NCBI GenBank assembly: GCA_902794405.1
Contig: CADBHI010000050.1
Span: 1-43,778 of the forward strand
From: an uncultured Prevotellaceae bacterium
GTDB taxonomy: Bacteria; Bacteroidota; Bacteroidia; Bacteroidales; Bacteroidaceae
Length of the DNA: 43,778 bases
Direction: 5' to 3'
The translations under genes and the position numbers were made by a program. The notes below the pieces were generated by a model. The model saw only the letters and a list, made by a program, of their open reading frames with translations. It made no database searches and was not told where the DNA came from. Below, one piece after another: positions 7,004-18,202 of this stretch. The number at the start of each line of letters is the position of its first letter. The first letter of the stretch is position 1.

Positions 7004-8839
7004 TTACTTCCTTATTACCTTCCTCGAAACAACCGCTCCATCGTCAGAGCGTCGGACTTCGATATAGGGACCAGCGTTTTGTGCCGTCAGTCTAATACCA
7101 CTCAGCGAGTAGGTATCAACAGCACCTGCCGATTGACTGTTGTTGGGAATGGCTTTTATCGCTGTAGATGTGCCGCCCTTACCTGTAGGAGGCTCAGGAT
7201 CGGCGGTGATGCAAAACTTGTCGATACAGGCGCCGTCTTCACGTCCGGCAATGTTCAGCTGGTGGCTGCCTGTCTGCATGAAACCACTGTAGAGCAGCTT
7301 CCAGTCCCAGGAACCTCCGGTCTGTAGACCGTTGACAAAGTCGTTCATCTGACTATCGAATCCAATCCAATAACTGTCATCGTCCCATGTCGGACAGTTT
7401 ACACGTGCATATATATAATAGGTATTAGCTGTTGTGACGTTGAAGCGCAGTACCAAAATGTTGGCGCTGTCAGAAGGTGCAGCGGTGGTGATGTTTTTCA
7501 CCGTTTCCAAGTACTTGCCACCAGAGGCAGCATCGTCGTTTGCCAATCGTAAGTTTTTACCTACAGTTTCAGTACGCAAGTCCTCAGCCTCTTTCCATAA
7601 CAGCACCTCTCCATACTCCACCTCCTCATCGTCAGCAGCCAACGGGTCGGTTTTGGTAAAGAGACTTAAGTCGATGCAACCACCCATAGTCTCATAGCCC
7701 TTGGCATTCAGGTGTAACCAGTCGTTCTCGAACAGAAAGTCCCGTTGCATTGCTGCAGTATCCTGCGGATTCCGCACAGCCTTGTCGAAATCTATCACGC
7801 CGTCAAGCATCTTGGTGGTACGTATCCATTTGTTCAATACGCTGCGGCCATTCTCATGGTCAATGGAATAGTAGTTGTTGCCCTTGAATGGCGTGATGGT
7901 GCCACCAAACACATAGATTCCTTTCTGATGGGCCTCGCGTATAATCTGCTTATAGACGTCAATGATACGACGGGCAGTCTGCACACCATTTCCTGCCGAA
8001 CCTAAGTCGTTGACAGCCTCGAATAGGATAATCCATTTCACACCCTCCTGTCCAAGCAAATCACGTTGATAGCGGTTCACGGCGGCTGGCCCCAAGCCTC
8101 CACCAAGCACACAGTTGCCGCCAATACCCATGTTGAGTACACCCACCTGATCAGTCGGCTCGTTAGCCAATAGACGGCGTGAGAGCACATCAGCCCAGCG
8201 GTTTTGCTGGTTAGTGGTAGAGCCACGTCCGTCAGTGATTGAGTTGCCTAAGATGGCTACTGCACCAGCTTCTTCCGGAGCCTCTACCTCCAAAGCCAGG
8301 ATGTTATACCAGTGGTCGGTCTTAGTAGCGTTGCTAAAGTCAGTCGTATTGCCGCTCTTCAGATAAGAGGTGGTTCGCGATCCCGGGTGACCGCTGACGC
8401 TGGTTGACGAAGCTGAGCCGTAGTGAATGGTGATGGCCACATTCTGACGACCTTCAAGGTGCATACTAACAGGGTCTGATACGGCCTTCCCGCCAGCAGG
8501 CATCGTTACGGAAGCATTTCCGCCGAAAGACAGGCTGACGGTTGATGACTCATCAATCTCACTGCTGCTGCCCGAAGTCTTTGCATAGGCTAGCTCTACA
8601 GCCTTAATCTGGGTAGCCCCCTTGCTGAATTCATTCGTTAGCTTCAGTCGTACCTTCTCACCGCCAATCGAAACCTGCACAATCTGACGCAGCGAATTAT
8701 TGCTTAGTCCAGGCGAAGGTGGATTGTTATTGTTCTCAACAAGTTGAGGGGCTGTACCCCATGTGCCTACCCAATGGCTGTTAGCCATCGCTGTAGCTGC
8801 TGTTAGCAGGCAGGCCATCAAAAAAGCTGTCTTTTTCAT
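7004..8839 (-). CDS. Secreted SGNH/GDSL esterase with C-terminal carbohydrate-binding-like domain
   Basis: A 611-residue exported protein. Residues 1-19 are a signal peptide (cleavage likely after AMA). A beta domain with WVGTWGTAPQ and SNNSLRQIVQVSIGG (about 23-60) precedes the SGNH hydrolase: Ser200 in LGNSITDG (block I), Gly240 (NMGIGG, block II), Asn277 in EAVNDLG (block III), and Asp373/His376 in ENDWLHLNAKGY (block V). Residues about 415-560 look like a beta-sandwich carbohydrate-binding domain (LWKEAED at its start). The end (YSLSGIRL, then ARKVIRK-like Lys/Arg) resembles the sorting-type tails of Bacteroidetes secreted proteins. Likely role: de-acetylation of plant or host polysaccharides. 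In-frame upstream Met codons at 8845, 8866 and 8875 exist; I chose the one that gives a typical signal peptide. Confidence 0.85.
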   Translation of the reverse strand: MKKTAFLMACLLTAATAMANSHWVGTWGTAPQLVENNNNPPSPGLSNNSLRQIVQVSIGGEKVRLKLTNEFSKGATQIKAVELAYAKTSGSSSEIDESSTVSLSFGGNASVTMPAGGKAVSDPVSMHLEGRQNVAITIHYGSASSTSVSGHPGSRTTSYLKSGNTTDFSNATKTDHWYNILALEVEAPEEAGAVAILGNSITDGRGSTTNQQNRWADVLSRRLLANEPTDQVGVLNMGIGGNCVLGGGLGPAAVNRYQRDLLGQEGVKWIILFEAVNDLGSAGNGVQTARRIIDVYKQIIREAHQKGIYVFGGTITPFKGNNYYSIDHENGRSVLNKWIRTTKMLDGVIDFDKAVRNPQDTAAMQRDFLFENDWLHLNAKGYETMGGCIDLSLFTKTDPLAADDEEVEYGEVLLWKEAEDLRTETVGKNLRLANDDAASGGKYLETVKNITTAAPSDSANILVLRFNVTTANTYYIYARVNCPTWDDDSYWIGFDSQMNDFVNGLQTGGSWDWKLLYSGFMQTGSHQLNIAGREDGACIDKFCITADPEPPTGKGGTSTAIKAIPNNSQSAGAVDTYSLSGIRLTAQNAGPYIEVRRSDDGAVVSRKVIRK

Positions 8840-8883
8840 TATCATGAATTGGAATGTAGGTTTCATTATTACCATTCAGTTTG

Positions 8884-8891
8884 CAAAAGTA
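8884..8891 (-). promoter_or_regulatory. Promoter -7 box (TACTTTTG) for the SGNH esterase
   Basis: The minus strand reads TACTTTTGC, a TAnnTTTG match. It lies 45 bases before the chosen start and only 9 bases before the most upstream Met codon, which disfavours that Met. Confidence 0.65.
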
Positions 8892-9034
8892 CAACTAAAA
8901 TTTGATTCTCGCAACAATTCTGATACTTTTGTTTTAAACACTCTTTGCAGGGGGTGATAACTTGAATTAAATCAATAATTTACCGTATTAAAATAAATAT
9001 TTGTGTTTTTTGCTTAAATTAGAGATATTTTGCT

Positions 9035-9042
9035 TATCTTTG
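9035..9042 (+). promoter_or_regulatory. Promoter with -33 and -7 boxes for the glucan phosphorylase
   Basis: TATCTTTG at 9035-9042 is preceded by a TTTTTTG element at 9006-9012, 22 bases upstream, which matches Bacteroidales promoter spacing. The ATG at 9073 follows after a short leader. Confidence 0.8.
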
Positions 9043-9072
9043 TGGCCGATTTCAACAAATAAGGTCAAATAT

Positions 9073-11652
9073 ATGAAGATTAAAGCTGATTATGCCAACT
9101 CTCCTTCTTGGAAGGTGCTGACTGTGAGAGCCACACTTCCCGAGGAATTGAAGTGTTTGGACGAGATTGCCCACAATTTGTGGTGGGTATGGAACTACGA
9201 GGCACGTGACTTGTTCCGTGCACTCGATGTAGAAATCTATCACGAAGTGAGACACAACCCCGTGATGCTGTTGGAACGTCTCAGTTTTGAGCGCAAGGAA
9301 GCTATCTTGAAGGACAAGGCCCTGATGAAGCGTATCAAGGACGTATATGCCAAATTCAAGGCATATATGGATGTGAAGCCCGATGAGAAGCGTCCGTCAG
9401 TAGCTTATTTCTGCATGGAGTATGGTATGCACTCCGCTCTGAAGATTTATTCAGGCGGTCTGGGTATGCTGGCTGGTGACTATGTGAAGGAGGCTTCCGA
9501 CTCTAATGTCGACATGTGTGCCGTAGGTTTCCTCTATCGTTTTGGCTACTTTACACAGAGCCTGTCGATGGACGGTCAGCAGATTGCCAACTACGAGACT
9601 CAGAACTTCGGTTCGCTGCCCATTGAGCGTCAGCTCGACAATGAAGGCAATCCTCTGGTAATCGACGTGCCCTATAACAACTATCAGGTTCATGCCTGTG
9701 TGTGGCGTGTCAATGTCGGTCGTGTTAAGCTGTATCTGCTTGATACTGATAATGATATGAACTCTGACTTCGACAAACCCATTACCCATGCTCTCTATGG
9801 TGGTGACTGGGAGAATCGTCTGAAGCAGGAGATCCTGTTGGGTATTGGTGGTATGCTGTTGCTGAAGAAGCTGGGCATCAAGAAAGATGTCTACCACTGC
9901 AACGAGGGCCACGCCGCCCTGTGTAACCTGCAGCGTCTGTGTGACTATATTGAGGAAGGTCTGACGTTCAACCAGGCTTTAGAGCTGGTTCGCGCCAGTG
10001 GTCTTTATACGGTTCACACACCTGTGCCCGCAGGTCATGACTATTTTGATGAGGGCCTGTTTGGTAAGTACATGGGTAACTATCCTGCCAAGTTGGGCAT
10101 CACATGGGACGAGTTCGTTGGTATGGGTCGTACTAATCCCGATGACCACGGCGAGAAGTTCTGTATGAGTACCTTTGCCTGCAACACTTGTCAGGAGGTG
10201 AACGGTGTGTCGAAGCTTCATGGATGGGTTTCTCAGAAGATGTTTGCTCCTATCTGGAACGGCTATTATCCCGAGGAGAACCACGTGGGCTATGTCACAA
10301 ATGGTGTGCACTTCCCCACTTGGGTGGCTACAGGATGGCTGAAGAATATCTATGAAAAGTATCTTGATCCGAAGTTCATTGCTGACCAGTCGAATGAGAA
10401 GCTGTGGGAGGGTATCTATAACTGTCCCGATGAAGTGCTCTGGACCTGGCGTCTGGATATGAAGCAGAACTTGATTTTCTATATCAAGAACCAGTTCCGC
10501 GATACATGGCTGAAGAATCAGGGTGATCCCTCACGCGTAGTGTCTCTGCTGGAGTCGATGGATTCCAACAGACTGATTATCGGCTTCTGCCGTCGTTTCG
10601 CCACCTATAAGCGTGCTCACCTGCTGTTTACCGACCTCGACCGTTTGGCCAAGATCGTGAACAATCCCGATCGTCCCGTTATGTTCCTCTTTGCAGGAAA
10701 GGCACACCCCGCCGACGGTGCTGGTCAGGGTCTTATTAAGCGAATCTATGAGATTTCACAGCGTCCTGAGTTCCTCGGTAAGATCATCTTCCTCGAGGAC
10801 TACGACTTCCTGCTGGCTCGTCGTCTTGTCTCGGGTGTCGATATCTGGATGAATACTCCGACTCGTCCGCTTGAGGCTTCTGGTACATCTGGCGAGAAGG
10901 CAGAGATGAACGGTGTTGTAAACCTCAGTGTGAAGGACGGTTGGTGGCTGGAGGGCTATCGTGAAGGTGCCGGATGGGCTCTGACCGAGAAGCGTACCTA
11001 CCAGAACCAGGGTTATCAGGACCAGCTCGACGCTGCCACCATCTATGGTTTGCTCGAGAACGAGATTATACCTCTTTATTATAATAAGGATAAGAAGGGT
11101 ATCTCGAAGGGCTGGTGCAAGGTTATCAAGAACTCTATTGCCCAGATTGCTCCTCACTACACGATGAAGCGACAGTTGGACGACTACTATAGCAAGTTCT
11201 ATGAGAAGGAAGCCAAGCGTTTCAAGGAGCTTTCCAAGAACGACAACCGTCTGGCCAAGGAGATTGCTCAGTGGAAGGAAACTGTTGTCGAGCGTTGGGA
11301 TGCCATCAATGTGGTCAGCTCTGAGTGGGACTTCCCTGCCAATGGTGCTGAGGCTGGTCAGAAGTACAAACTGAAGTTCGTCATCAATGAACAAGGTCTT
11401 GACGATGCTGTCGGTCTTGAGAAGGTGAACGTGATGATTAACAAGGATAGCGAGGAGAAGGTCTTTTCTGTTGAGCCGCTGAAGATGGTAGGTCACGAGG
11501 GCAACAACTACACCTTCGAGGCTGAGTTGGCTCCCCGCCACTTTGGCCAGTACAAGAGTGCAGTCCGTATGTTCCCGAAGAACAAGAACCTGCCTCACCG
11601 TCAGGACTTCTGCTACGTGAAGTGGTTAGAGCTGCCTCCCTGCAACGTATAA
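9073..11652 (+). CDS. glgP: Alpha-glucan (glycogen/maltodextrin) phosphorylase
   Basis: An 859-residue GT35 phosphorylase of the short, archaeal/anaerobe type with an N-terminal DUF3417 region (residues about 5-115, with [20 protein letters not shown]). It releases glucose 1-phosphate from glycogen or maltodextrins using pyridoxal phosphate; the PLP lysine should be Lys609 in [19 protein letters not shown]. Other family landmarks are [18 protein letters not shown] and CNEGHAAL. A beta domain follows the catalytic part and fills the last 100 residues (from about 755). I placed the start at the ATG at 9073 rather than the frame opening at 9001, because 9001-9042 contains the promoter. It is a single-gene unit. 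It fits a glycogen-storing anaerobe, together with the glgA-like gene 6 kb upstream. Codon use is strongly biased, as in highly expressed genes. Confidence 0.93.
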   Translation: MKIKADYANSPSWKVLTVRATLPEELKCLDEIAHNLWWVWNYEARDLFRALDVEIYHEVRHNPVMLLERLSFERKEAILKDKALMKRIKDVYAKFKAYMDVKPDEKRPSVAYFCMEYGMHSALKIYSGGLGMLAGDYVKEASDSNVDMCAVGFLYRFGYFTQSLSMDGQQIANYETQNFGSLPIERQLDNEGNPLVIDVPYNNYQVHACVWRVNVGRVKLYLLDTDNDMNSDFDKPITHALYGGDWENRLKQEILLGIGGMLLLKKLGIKKDVYHCNEGHAALCNLQRLCDYIEEGLTFNQALELVRASGLYTVHTPVPAGHDYFDEGLFGKYMGNYPAKLGITWDEFVGMGRTNPDDHGEKFCMSTFACNTCQEVNGVSKLHGWVSQKMFAPIWNGYYPEENHVGYVTNGVHFPTWVATGWLKNIYEKYLDPKFIADQSNEKLWEGIYNCPDEVLWTWRLDMKQNLIFYIKNQFRDTWLKNQGDPSRVVSLLESMDSNRLIIGFCRRFATYKRAHLLFTDLDRLAKIVNNPDRPVMFLFAGKAHPADGAGQGLIKRIYEISQRPEFLGKIIFLEDYDFLLARRLVSGVDIWMNTPTRPLEASGTSGEKAEMNGVVNLSVKDGWWLEGYREGAGWALTEKRTYQNQGYQDQLDAATIYGLLENEIIPLYYNKDKKGISKGWCKVIKNSIAQIAPHYTMKRQLDDYYSKFYEKEAKRFKELSKNDNRLAKEIAQWKETVVERWDAINVVSSEWDFPANGAEAGQKYKLKFVINEQGLDDAVGLEKVNVMINKDSEEKVFSVEPLKMVGHEGNNYTFEAELAPRHFGQYKSAVRMFPKNKNLPHRQDFCYVKWLELPPCNV

Positions 11653-11678
11653 AGCAAACATTTTAATTTAATCTATAG

Positions 11679-11716
11679 GCTCCCTCCTGTTAACAGCAGT
11701 GAGGGAGCTGTTTTTT
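11679..11716 (+). terminator. Intrinsic terminator of the glucan phosphorylase gene
   Basis: GCTCCCTC (11679-11686) pairs with GAGGGAGC (11701-11708) and is followed by TGTTTTTT. Confidence 0.85.
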
Positions 11717-11779
11717 CATTAAAAATGATCTTTTTTGAAATATTTCCCCAAAAAACTTTTGCCATTTATTTTTTTTGTT

Positions 11780-11787
11780 TATCTTTG
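11780..11787 (+). promoter_or_regulatory. Promoter -7 box (TATCTTTG) of the atp operon
   Basis: TATCTTTG with a CTTTTG element at 11756-11761, 18 bases upstream. The atpD start follows 49 bases after the box. Confidence 0.78.
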
Positions 11788-11806
11788 TAGGCAGTTTTGA
11801 TACTAA

Positions 11807-13363
<1,557 letters not shown>

Positions 13364-13367
13364 TGAA

Positions 13368-13474
13368 GATTTTCGATTTTCGGATTTTCGATTTTCGATT
13401 GAAATGATTCGAGTGTCGTGTCCGAAAAATCGTCAGTAATAAATTGAAAATCGTAAATCAGTAAATCGTAAATA
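13368..13474. repeat. Inverted heptamer-repeat element in the atpD-atpC gap
   Basis: The left arm (13368-13400) is built of GATTTTC units with spacing 7-8-7-7-4; the right arm (13442-13474) is built of GTAAATC/GAAAATC units. The right arm, reverse-complemented, matches the left at 27 of 33 positions, including the extra base in the second unit. The core between them is 41 bp (13401-13441). On RNA it could form a hairpin of about 33 bp, starting five bases after the atpD stop and ending six bases before the atpC start. Confidence 0.85.
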
Positions 13475-13480
13475 ACAAAG

Positions 13481-13714
13481 ATGTTGACGCTGAAGATAGT
13501 TTCGCCCGAGAAGATAGAGTTCACCGGTGAGGTGGAGAGCGTGAAGGTGCCTGGTACGCAGGGCAGCTTCGAGATCCTTACAAACCATGCGCCCATCATC
13601 TCTACGCTGGGTAAAGGCGTAGTAGAGTACGATGGGAATCAGCTGGAAATCCTGGGAGGGTTTGTCGAAGTGCAGCAGAACGAGGTGTCTCTCTGTGTCG
13701 AAAAGACAGAATGA
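13481..13714 (+). CDS. atpC: F1 ATP synthase epsilon subunit, short form
   Basis: A 77-residue protein covering only the N-terminal beta-sandwich of epsilon: LKIVSPEKIEFTGEV at 3-17, VPGTQGSFEILTNHAPIISTL at about 23-43, and a final beta hairpin. Classical epsilon has 130-140 residues with a C-terminal pair of helices that inhibits ATP hydrolysis; these are missing. Short epsilon subunits are usual in Bacteroidetes, so this is not a truncation by mutation. It links gamma to the c-ring. Its stop overlaps the next start as ATGA. Confidence 0.93.
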   Translation: MLTLKIVSPEKIEFTGEVESVKVPGTQGSFEILTNHAPIISTLGKGVVEYDGNQLEILGGFVEVQQNEVSLCVEKTE

Positions 13715-13977
13715 CATACTACTTCTTCGCAGTCTTGTTCTTCACACTCTTAGGGGTGGCCTATGTGAAAGGCTACGACGTGGTGAAAAGCCGTTCGCCG
13801 GAACATCTGGTTCACTTCTATCTCGTTATGGCAACGATACGTATGTTGCTCGTCGCTACAGTGGTCGCGCTCTACGTATTTCTCGCCCCGAACAGAGAAG
13901 ACGCCATTCACTTCGCGGCTATTATATTAATAATGTACGCGATAATGATGGTTGTAACGCTCTCAATGAGACATTGA
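13711..13977 (+). CDS. Small three-helix membrane protein of the atp operon (AtpI-like position)
   Basis: An 88-residue protein that is almost all membrane: predicted helices at about 2-20, 37-58 and 66-85, with the positively charged loop KGYDVVKSRSPEHLVH between the first two. It starts at the ATGA overlap with atpC and precedes atpB, the place where other operons carry atpI or similar assembly factors that help assemble the c-ring. Sequence likeness to AtpI is weak and I infer the role from position and topology only. Its stop codon TGA lies inside the first unit of the heptamer array 13973-14021. Confidence 0.8.
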   Translation: MTYYFFAVLFFTLLGVAYVKGYDVVKSRSPEHLVHFYLVMATIRMLLVATVVALYVFLAPNREDAIHFAAIILIMYAIMMVVTLSMRH

Positions 13978-14021
13978 AAATTGAAAATTGTGCATTGTGC
14001 ATTATGAATTATGAATTGAAA
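13973..14021 (+). repeat. Tandem heptamer array spanning a stop codon and the atpB start codon
   Basis: There are seven exact 7-bp units in phase: ATTGAAA twice, ATTGTGC twice, ATTATGA twice, ATTGAAA once. The stop of the small membrane protein gene lies in the first unit and the atpB ATG in the fifth (14004-14006). No opposing arm is visible nearby. Confidence 0.9.
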
Positions 14022-15059
14022 AAACTGCTTTGCATGGCTCTCATGCTGCTGGCAATGGTACCGGCGATGAAGGCAGAGGATTTCTCAGCCAAGGAAGTGG
14101 TGCTTGAGCATATCAAGGACTCGCACGACTGGCATGTGACCGACCTCGGTGAGGGAAAGTCGCTGGTTATCCCCCTGCCCATCATTGTCAACTCGTCCAC
14201 TGGCTGGCATGTGTTCTGCTCGTCTCAGTTCGAGCACCACGCTGATGCCAACGGACTACGTCAGGGACCTTATGGTCTGTCTATCGCCACAGAGGGAGAG
14301 AATGCAGGCAAAATAGTGGAGAACGGCTCCCCCGTTCTCGACCTCTCCATCACCAAGACGGTTGCCGTGATGTTCATCAATGTGGCGATTCTGCTTTGCT
14401 GCATCCTGCTCAGCGCCCGCTGGTACAAGAAGCGCAAGGCTTCCGATCCTGCTCCTGGTGGCTTCGTAGGCTTCATCGAGATGATGGTGATGTATGTGGT
14501 GGATGAAATCATCAAGCCTGGAGTTGGCAAGGGATACGAGAAGTATACGCCCTACCTGCTGACCTGCTTCTTCTTCATCTTCACCTGTAATGTGATGGGC
14601 TTGATACCGTTCCCTCCAGGCTCGGGAAATGTGACAGGTAATATTGCCGTGACATTCTTCCTGGCCCTTTGCACGTTCCTCATTGTGCAGTTCTCGGGCA
14701 ACAAGCATTACTGGAAGGACATCTTCTGGCCCGAAGTTCCCACGTGGCTTAAGGCACCGATACCTATTATTCCCGTGATAGAGTTCGTAGGTATCTTCAC
14801 GAAGCCCTTCGCCCTGATGATTCGACTTTTCGCCAACATGATGGCTGGTCACGCCATCGCCGTTGCCATCACCTGTATCATCTTCCTGGTGGCTTCGCAG
14901 GCTGTGGCTGTGCAGTTGTCTATGTCGGCGCTGTCTGTTATCATGAGCGTCTTCATGATGTGCCTCGAGTGTCTGGTCTGTTTCATTCAGGCAATGGTGT
15001 TTACCATGCTTTCGGCCGTATTCATCGGCTTGGCAAGGGTGGAGCCGGAACACGAGTGA
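14004..15059 (+). CDS. atpB: Fo ATP synthase subunit a
   Basis: A 351-residue membrane protein that carries the half-channels and the essential arginine of the proton path: Arg274 in LMIRLFANMMAGHAIA. The C-terminal helix pair (CFIQAMVFTMLSAVFIGLA) is intact. As in other Bacteroidetes, the N-terminus has a signal-like stretch (CMALMLLAMVPAMKA) and about 90 residues of soluble, presumably periplasmic sequence before the first core helix (near 118-136), so it is longer than E. coli subunit a (271). The start is the ATG at 14004, inside the heptamer repeat, so the first six residues are encoded by repeat units. The open frame continues upstream to 13632, but that part is antisense-like overlap with atpC and the small gene. 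Confidence 0.95.
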   Translation: MNYELKKLLCMALMLLAMVPAMKAEDFSAKEVVLEHIKDSHDWHVTDLGEGKSLVIPLPIIVNSSTGWHVFCSSQFEHHADANGLRQGPYGLSIATEGENAGKIVENGSPVLDLSITKTVAVMFINVAILLCCILLSARWYKKRKASDPAPGGFVGFIEMMVMYVVDEIIKPGVGKGYEKYTPYLLTCFFFIFTCNVMGLIPFPPGSGNVTGNIAVTFFLALCTFLIVQFSGNKHYWKDIFWPEVPTWLKAPIPIIPVIEFVGIFTKPFALMIRLFANMMAGHAIAVAITCIIFLVASQAVAVQLSMSALSVIMSVFMMCLECLVCFIQAMVFTMLSAVFIGLARVEPEHE

Positions 15060-15062
15060 TAA

Positions 15063-15134
15063 CATAATTCCGTAATACCGTAATACCGTAATTCCGTAAT
15101 TCCGTAATTCCGTAATACCGAAACAACGAAACAA
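15063..15134 (+). repeat. Tandem octamer array in the atpB-atpE gap
   Basis: There are nine 8-bp units in exact phase: CATAATTC, CGTAATAC twice, CGTAATTC three times, CGTAATAC, CGAAACAA twice. An A-rich stretch then runs into the atpE start. All but the first unit begin with CG. Confidence 0.9.
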
Positions 15135-15160
15135 AACAAAATTAATAATTTAAAACTTAA

Positions 15161-15403
<243 letters not shown>

Positions 15404-15405
15404 TT

Positions 15406-15510
15406 GATTTGCGATTTAGCGATTTTCGATTTTCGATTGGTTACCCAGTCGCAGAAACGAATTTCGCAAGTCAAATTAATCGTCAATCGAAAATTAGTAA
15501 ATCGAAATTA
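15406..15510. repeat. Inverted heptamer-repeat element in the atpE-atpF gap
   Basis: The left arm (15406-15438) is made of GATTTKC-type units with spacing 7-8-7-7-4; the right arm (15478-15510), reverse-complemented, matches it at 25 of 33 positions with the same spacing. The core is 39 bp (15439-15477). It begins two bases after the atpE stop and ends ten bases before the atpF start. Confidence 0.85.
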
Positions 15511-15520
15511 ATCACAGCGT

Positions 15521-16018
15521 ATGGATTTATTGATTCCGAGTACTGGTCTGTTGTTCTGGATGACCATCACGTTCCTTGTGGTGTTCTTCCTGCTCCGGAA
15601 GTTTGGCTTCCCCGTCATCACTTCGATGGTGAAGGAGCGTCAGGCTTTCATCGACGACTCATTGCGTAAGGCGCATGAGGCCAACGAGCGACTGGCCAAT
15701 ATACAGAAAGAAGGTGAATCCATCCTCCAGGAGGCACGTGAGAAGCAGGCTCAGATTCTGAAAGAGGCTGCCGACACTCGCGATGCCATTGTAGAGAAAG
15801 CTCAGGACAAGGCCCGTCAGGAGGGTGCCCGTCTGCTGGAAGATGCCCGTATGGCCATCGAACAGGAGAAGAAGGCTGCCATTGCCGACATCCGTAAGCA
15901 AGTAGCTACGCTCAGCGTCGAGATTGCCGAGAAGGTTCTGCGTCAGAACCTGAAGGACGACAAGGCGCAGATGGATCTCATCGACCGTATGCTGGATGAA
16001 GTCTCTAACGACAAGTAA
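15521..16018 (+). CDS. atpF: Fo ATP synthase subunit b
   Basis: A 165-residue peripheral-stalk subunit: one membrane helix at about 8-26 (LLFWMTITFLVVFFLLRKF), then a long, charged, coiled-coil-forming region rich in Lys, Glu, Ala and Arg (about 35-160). It holds the alpha/beta head still against the rotor and binds delta at the far end. The short gap of 12 bases to atpH, the only atp gap without a repeat apart from the atpC overlap, suggests coupled translation with delta. Confidence 0.95.
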   Translation: MDLLIPSTGLLFWMTITFLVVFFLLRKFGFPVITSMVKERQAFIDDSLRKAHEANERLANIQKEGESILQEAREKQAQILKEAADTRDAIVEKAQDKARQEGARLLEDARMAIEQEKKAAIADIRKQVATLSVEIAEKVLRQNLKDDKAQMDLIDRMLDEVSNDK

Positions 16019-16030
16019 AAGAGTAAACGT

Positions 16031-16567
16031 ATGGATATAGGAGTCATATCGGTTCGCTATGCCCGCGCACTTTTGAAGAGTGCTACGGAGCAGAAGCTCG
16101 ACGAAGCCGTTTATCAGGAGATGCAGCTCTTGGCAAAGAGCTACATCGACGTGCCGCAGCTGCGTCAGACGATAGCTGGCCCGATGCTTTCGAAGGAGAA
16201 GAAAGAGGAACTGCTTCTAACGGCAGTCGGTGGCAAGCCCACACCTCTGACCCGTGCTTTCATACAGCTTGTGCTGAAGGAAGGTCGAGAGCCGGTGATG
16301 CAGTTCATCGCCAATTCGTACGTCACGCTCTATCGTCAGCAGAAGAACGTCATCCGTGGACGTCTCATCACCGCAGCCCGCGTCGCCCCTGCCACAGAGC
16401 AGAAGATGCGGCAGATGGTGGAGAGTAAGACTAATGGAACTGTGGAGTTTGAGACCGAGGTCAACCCCGACATCATCGGCGGCTTCATCCTCGAGTACGA
16501 TACCTATCGTATGGATGCCTCTGTGAAGGCTAAGCTCAACAACATTCTCAACACACTTAGGAAATAG
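16031..16567 (+). CDS. atpH: F1 ATP synthase delta subunit
   Basis: A 178-residue OSCP/delta protein: an N-terminal helical bundle beginning ISVRYARALLKSATEQ (5-20) and the C-terminal family signature NPDIIGGFILEYDTYRMDASVKAKL (about 144-168). It joins the top of the alpha3beta3 head to subunit b. Translation is probably coupled to atpF. Its stop is followed after one base by the octamer array. Confidence 0.95.
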   Translation: MDIGVISVRYARALLKSATEQKLDEAVYQEMQLLAKSYIDVPQLRQTIAGPMLSKEKKEELLLTAVGGKPTPLTRAFIQLVLKEGREPVMQFIANSYVTLYRQQKNVIRGRLITAARVAPATEQKMRQMVESKTNGTVEFETEVNPDIIGGFILEYDTYRMDASVKAKLNNILNTLRK

Positions 16568-16568
16568 T

Positions 16569-16608
16569 CGTAATAACGTCATACCGTTATAACGAAATAA
16601 CGAAAAAA
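16569..16608 (+). repeat. Tandem octamer array in the atpH-atpA gap
   Basis: There are five 8-bp units: CGTAATAA, CGTCATAC, CGTTATAA, CGAAATAA, CGAAAAAA, then an A-rich run into the atpA start. CGTCATAC and CGAAATAA also occur, in the same order relative to the start codon, in the secA leader. Confidence 0.88.
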
Positions 16609-16618
16609 AGAAAAACAA

Positions 16619-18202
16619 ATGTCAGATAAAATTAAACCAAGCGAAGTTTCACAGGTTCTGCTTGACCAGCTGAACGGAATTTCCAGCGCCGAGAAGTTCG
16701 ACGAGGTGGGTACTGTGCTCACCGTCAGCGACGGCGTGGCTCGTATCTACGGCCTGCGCAATGCCGAGGCCAACGAGCTGTTGGAATTTGAGAACGGTAC
16801 CATGGCCATCGTGATGAACCTGGAGGAAGACAACGTCGGTTGTGTGCTTCTGGGTCCCACGTCGGGCATCAAGGAAGGGCAGGTCGTGAAGCGTACGAAG
16901 CGTATTGCATCTATCCGTGTGAACGACAACATGCTTGGCCGTGTCATCAACCCGCTGGGACAGGCCATCGACGGTAAGGGCGACATCGACCTCACTGGTG
17001 CTTTCGAAATGCCGCTCGACCGCAAGGCTCCTGGTGTGATCTACCGCCAGCCCGTGAAGGAACCGCTGCAGACAGGTCTGAAGGCCATCGACTCGATGAT
17101 TCCCATCGGCCGCGGACAGCGTGAGCTCATCATCGGCGACCGTCAGACGGGTAAGACCGCCATCGCCGTTGATACCATCATTAACCAGAAGAGTTTCTTT
17201 GAGGCCGGCAAGCCCGTCTATTGTATCTATGTAGCCATTGGTCAGAAGGCTTCTACCGTTGCTGCCCTCGTCAGCACGCTGCAGGAGCACGGTGCCATGC
17301 CTTACACCATCGTGGTGGCTGCTACGGCTGCCGATCCAGCTGCCATGCAGTACTACGCACCGTTTGCAGGTGCCGCCATTGGTGAGTACTTCCGCGACCG
17401 TGGTCTGCCTGCCCTCGTCGTCTACGATGACCTGTCGAAGCAGGCCGTGGCCTACCGTGAGGTGTCGCTGATTCTGCGCCGTCCCTCTGGACGTGAGGCA
17501 TATCCCGGTGATGTGTTCTACCTCCACAGCCGTCTGTTGGAACGTGCTGCCAAGATGAACGAGCAGCAGGAGGTGGCCGAGGCTATGAACGACCTGCCCG
17601 AGTGCATGAAGGGTCATGTGAAGGGTGGCGGCTCACTCACCGCTCTGCCGATCATCGAGACACAGGCTGGCGACGTGTCGGCTTACATTCCTACGAATGT
17701 GATCTCCATCACCGACGGTCAGATCTTCCTCGAGAGCGACCTCTTCAACCAGGGCTTCCGTCCCGCCATCAACGTTGGTATCTCTGTATCCCGTGTGGGT
17801 GGTTCGGCACAGATCAAGTCCATGAAGAAGGTGGCTGGTACGCTGAAGATTGACCAGGCACAGTACCGTGAGCTCGAGGCCTTCTCGAAGTTCTCAAGTG
17901 ATATGGACGCTGTGACGGCGATGACCCTCGACCGCGGACGTAAGAACAACCAGCTGCTCATCCAGCCCCAGTACAGCCCGATGCCCGTTGGCGAGCAGAT
18001 TGCCATCTTGTATTGCGGTGTGCATGGCTTGATGCGTCAGGTGCCCATCGATAAGGTGCGCCAGTGTCAGGATCAGTTCCTCGACAAGCTCCGTTCTGCC
18101 AATCCCGAGGTCATCGAGACCCTCGCCAGCGGAAAGATTGACGACGAAACGACTGCCAAGATTGAAGCCGTTATGGCTGATATCGCTGGAACTTACAAAT
18201 GA
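16619..18202 (+). CDS. atpA: F1 ATP synthase alpha subunit
   Basis: A 527-residue protein with the P-loop GDRQTGKT (173-180) and the arginine-finger region [16 protein letters not shown] (near 390-405) that completes the catalytic sites of beta. The N-terminal segment that binds delta is present ([12 protein letters not shown]). Length and motifs are normal. The stop codon TGA (18200-18202) overlaps the first base of the following inverted heptamer element. Confidence 0.98.
   Translation: MSDKIKPSEVSQVLLDQLNGISSAEKFDEVGTVLTVSDGVARIYGLRNAEANELLEFENGTMAIVMNLEEDNVGCVLLGPTSGIKEGQVVKRTKRIASIRVNDNMLGRVINPLGQAIDGKGDIDLTGAFEMPLDRKAPGVIYRQPVKEPLQTGLKAIDSMIPIGRGQRELIIGDRQTGKTAIAVDTIINQKSFFEAGKPVYCIYVAIGQKASTVAALVSTLQEHGAMPYTIVVAATAADPAAMQYYAPFAGAAIGEYFRDRGLPALVVYDDLSKQAVAYREVSLILRRPSGREAYPGDVFYLHSRLLERAAKMNEQQEVAEAMNDLPECMKGHVKGGGSLTALPIIETQAGDVSAYIPTNVISITDGQIFLESDLFNQGFRPAINVGISVSRVGGSAQIKSMKKVAGTLKIDQAQYRELEAFSKFSSDMDAVTAMTLDRGRKNNQLLIQPQYSPMPVGEQIAILYCGVHGLMRQVPIDKVRQCQDQFLDKLRSANPEVIETLASGKIDDETTAKIEAVMADIAGTYK

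Noticed and set aside
9001-9072. Longer start for the glucan phosphorylase
   Set aside because: The stretch contains the promoter boxes, and the extra residues do not belong to the family.
10756-11598. 280-codon frame on the minus strand inside the phosphorylase gene
   Set aside because: Mirror of strongly biased codons of the real gene; the same holds for 12083-12907 in atpD and 16649-17617 in atpA.
13632-14003. N-terminal extension of AtpB in frame upstream to 13632
   Set aside because: It runs over atpC and the small membrane gene in another frame and has no hydrophobic or conserved features; ATG 14004 gives the expected start.
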